A DNA stretch of 64,000 nt from the NCBI RefSeq assembly GCF_051307045.1, contig NZ_CP150452.1, positions 1,922,001-1,986,000 of the forward strand, given 5' to 3'. Below, in pieces: positions 62,236 through 64,000 of this stretch. Both the position numbers and the translations under genes were made by a program. Numbering within the stretch: position 1 is the first letter of the stretch; each line of letters begins with the position of its first letter. The notes beneath the pieces are model-generated. The model searched no databases. It was not told the DNA's origin and saw only the letters and a program-made list of their open reading frames with translations. Origin of the DNA: Dryocola sp031988645. Its GTDB lineage: Bacteria > Pseudomonadota > Gammaproteobacteria > Enterobacterales > Enterobacteriaceae.

Positions 62236-62290
62236 GTATAATAAAGGAATCTACGAATAAGCCGCCAAAAGTGAGGCTTATTCGTTTTTT
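62236..62290 (+). terminator. Terminator upstream of the coiled-coil gene
   Basis: CGAATAAGCC and GGCTTATTCG perfect 10-bp arms (62254-62263, 62275-62284) and six T. A TATAAT lies at about 62236 just before it. It could close the chemoreceptor unit, or act as an attenuator or tiny RNA ahead of the next gene. Confidence 0.65.
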
Positions 62291-62341
62291 CCGTCGTGGC
62301 CCAGGAAACTCAACGACACCTGCTAACAGGAACACGCTGTT

Positions 62342-63511
62342 GTGAGCATAATTCAAAATCTGATTAAAAAGGCCTTTGGGACAGAGAATGTCAACGAGGC
62401 GGCCAGCTTTTTAGCCAGCGCATGCAATCGTATGAAAAGCAGCAGCAAGGCCGAGATCCAGTATGAGATCGAACAGGCGCTGTGCGGGGTGAACCTTAAC
62501 CGGCCCGGCAGCCATGACGTTGGGATCCTGGCGCGCCTGAAGGCTGCCGAGGCGGAGGCCATGCAGCTGCGCGCCGAACTAAAAGCCGCGGCCGGCAAAA
62601 GCAAAACGAAAACTGTTTATCAGGACAATCCTGAAACGCTCAGACGGCTGGCGGAGGTGCAGGGCGAGCTGGCCGCAGCGCGGCTAAATACCGTACCACC
62701 GGCTGAAATACAGCGCCTTTCGACGCGTATCGCCGGGCTACAAAAGAACCTTGAGAGCGAGCGTGAGCATCACTATCAGGAGCTGGCCCTGCTGCGCGAA
62801 ACCCTGCAACGCAAAATGGAAGAGCAGGTTCTTCAGACGCCGGAAGGCAGGGTGAATCAGGAGCTGTCAGAACGCGTTCTCGACTTGCAAAAACTGCTCG
62901 CCGCGCAAAAAGAGACGCACAGTGCCGAGCTGGCCCAGCTGCATGAAACCATGCAGCAGGATATCGATAACCAACGCCAGTTACGCAGCGAGCTGGTCAA
63001 AAACGGCAACGCGCTGGTGGAAACGGTGCAGGGGCTGCAGGAGCAGATTGCCGCGCTTAAACAGCAGCTGCAGGAGACGGGCACGCAGGGCGAGACGGCG
63101 CGCGGAGCCTATGAACAGGCGTTGCAGGCGCATCAAATCTATATCAACGTGCTAAAAAACGAAATTAGCGAGCTTGCCCAAAAAAATAAGCTGCTGGAAA
63201 CCCGCCTTACCGAACAACGCAGCGAGGCCGAGGCCAGCAGCCTGGCCGCAGCGGAGCTGGACCAGAAAATTCTCAGTCTGCATTGCTCTCTGGACGAGAT
63301 GGCCGAAACCGCGCAGAATTACGCTCGCGCTAAAGAAAATGCTGAAGCCGCGGCCTCGCAGCTCCGTTCCGCGCTGGAACAGGCGCTCAGCGATAGCCAG
63401 CATAGCGCTTCACGCTGTGAAACATTGAGCCGTAAGCTTGAAGCTGCCGAAGCCGAGCTTAGCCGCTCGACGGGCGCTAAGGGCTTCATGCGCTGGATGA
63501 CAGAAAAATAA
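62342..63511 (+). CDS. Coiled-coil protein, function unknown
   Basis: 389-residue cytoplasmic protein starting with GTG. An N-terminal globular part (1-60, LIKKAFGTENVNEAASFLAS) precedes long, Ala/Gln/Glu-rich heptad regions (about 65-375) typical of coiled coils. It ends GFMRWMTEK. There is no signal peptide or known domain. Structural or scaffolding proteins of this kind are common and I do not assign a role. A terminator-like hairpin lies about 50 bases before the start, and a lipoprotein gene follows after 24 bases, suggesting an operon. Confidence 0.7.
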   Translation: MSIIQNLIKKAFGTENVNEAASFLASACNRMKSSSKAEIQYEIEQALCGVNLNRPGSHDVGILARLKAAEAEAMQLRAELKAAAGKSKTKTVYQDNPETLRRLAEVQGELAAARLNTVPPAEIQRLSTRIAGLQKNLESEREHHYQELALLRETLQRKMEEQVLQTPEGRVNQELSERVLDLQKLLAAQKETHSAELAQLHETMQQDIDNQRQLRSELVKNGNALVETVQGLQEQIAALKQQLQETGTQGETARGAYEQALQAHQIYINVLKNEISELAQKNKLLETRLTEQRSEAEASSLAAAELDQKILSLHCSLDEMAETAQNYARAKENAEAAASQLRSALEQALSDSQHSASRCETLSRKLEAAEAELSRSTGAKGFMRWMTEK

Positions 63512-63535
63512 CCGAATCTCCGCAGGAACTAATTA

Positions 63536-63949
63536 ATGAGTTATCGTTTCACCCTGACCGCACTCGCGGCTTTTTCTCTTTTAGGCTGTGCACAACCCGT
63601 TACCGGAGAGCCGACGGCGGACTTTACTACCGGTCCTACGCTCGTCACCGTTGAACATGCCTGGACCCGTACCGACGACGGCACCACCGTGTACATTACC
63701 GTCGACGGTAAAGACGCCGCGGCACTGAAAGTCGGCGAAACCGTTGCGCTTCGCCTGCCGGAAGGGACCTACCAGATTGGCGGCTATGCGAAATCTTTAG
63801 TCGGTAAAGTCAGCGTGGAGCCGGTGAAGCTGACCACCACGGCCGGCAGTGCGAAGGCGGTGGAATATGCCGTAACCAAGAGCAAGCCCCGCTTTAAAGA
63901 AGTTCAGCCTGACGAAGCAACCCCGCCTGCGGAACAGCCAAGCGTTTAA
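63536..63949 (+). CDS. Putative lipoprotein
   Basis: 137-residue protein with a lipoprotein signal (residues 1-18, lipobox SLLGC with C18). The mature part is strand-rich (LVTVEHAWTRTDDGTTVYI, VALRLPEGTYQIGGYAKS) and resembles DUF2846-like small outer-membrane lipoproteins, but this is a weak match by eye. The C-terminal tail is Pro/Glu-rich. It starts 24 bases after the coiled-coil gene in the same direction, so the two are probably co-transcribed. Confidence 0.7.
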   Translation: MSYRFTLTALAAFSLLGCAQPVTGEPTADFTTGPTLVTVEHAWTRTDDGTTVYITVDGKDAAALKVGETVALRLPEGTYQIGGYAKSLVGKVSVEPVKLTTTAGSAKAVEYAVTKSKPRFKEVQPDEATPPAEQPSV

Positions 63950-63960
63950 CCCTTTCAAAA

Positions 63961-63984
63961 GTACCCGGCCAGTAATCCGGGTAC
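63961..63984 (+). terminator. Terminator after the lipoprotein gene
   Basis: GTACCCGG and CCGGGTAC perfect 8-bp arms around 8 bases, 11 bases after the stop. It lies at the right edge of the window. Confidence 0.6.
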
Positions 63985-64000
63985 GTTATCCCCGGCCTGC

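Overview
The window comes from the chromosome of an enteric bacterium (Enterobacteriaceae, GC-rich, Enterobacter/Lelliottia/Cedecea-like). Most of it follows the E. coli/Salmonella gene order: pqqU(yncD)-ansP, yncG-nhoA-pptA, mdtJI-ydgD-ydgU-asr-ynfM-ynfL-mlc-bioD2, dmsD-ynfHGE-ynfDC-speG-ynfBA, then rspA/rspB and their relatives. I cannot name the species from this stretch alone. I see no phage, insertion sequence, CRISPR array, rRNA or tRNA.

Layout. 1-8.6 kb: 5' part of the PQQ receptor gene pqqU, idi, ansP, an MmcQ/YjbR protein, and a lac locus of lacI and lacZ only (no lacY). 8.7-19.6 kb: yncG, nhoA, pptA, the mdtJI spermidine exporter, ydgD, the tiny gene ydgU, acid-shock gene asr, an M32 carboxypeptidase, ynfM/ynfL, mlc, bioD2. 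19.7-29.7 kb: an accessory metabolic cluster at the site where Salmonella carries clcB. It has a leftward operon (MFS transporter, 44-codon ORF, SDR, alpha/beta hydrolase, HpaI-type aldolase, bicupin) and a rightward arm (LacI regulator, two double-NTF2/SnoaL proteins, a histidinol-dehydrogenase-like enzyme). Its substrate is unknown; this is the best candidate for an undescribed pathway. 29.7-33.2 kb: an OsmU-type glycine-betaine ABC importer. 33.5-41 kb: a DMSO/selenate-reductase-like operon with a near-consensus FNR promoter, then ynfD, ynfC, speG, ynfB, ynfA. 41-51 kb: an expanded rsp cluster that looks like a full route from hexuronates to 2-keto-3-deoxygluconate with three transporters. 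51-64 kb: small stress and metal genes, mgtS and a probable MgrR RNA (both with PhoP boxes), an FtrA-like regulator with a rhodanese, glucose dehydrogenase gcd, ydeP, a flagellar-class chemoreceptor, a coiled-coil protein and a lipoprotein.

Six genes carry single-nucleotide frameshifts (the LacI-type regulator, osmW, the ynfE-like gene, an rsp-cluster transporter, an RcnB-family gene and ydeP). All six lie at a GGCC-containing G/C run, which argues for a systematic read error rather than six independent inactivations. They are annotated as frameshifted genes with the likely full extent.

Physiological links: PqqU imports PQQ and Gcd needs it. Mlc, LacI and CRP sites tie sugar use together. 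RstA, PhoP and FNR sites tie asr, mgtS/mgrR and the ynf operon to acid, low magnesium and anaerobiosis.
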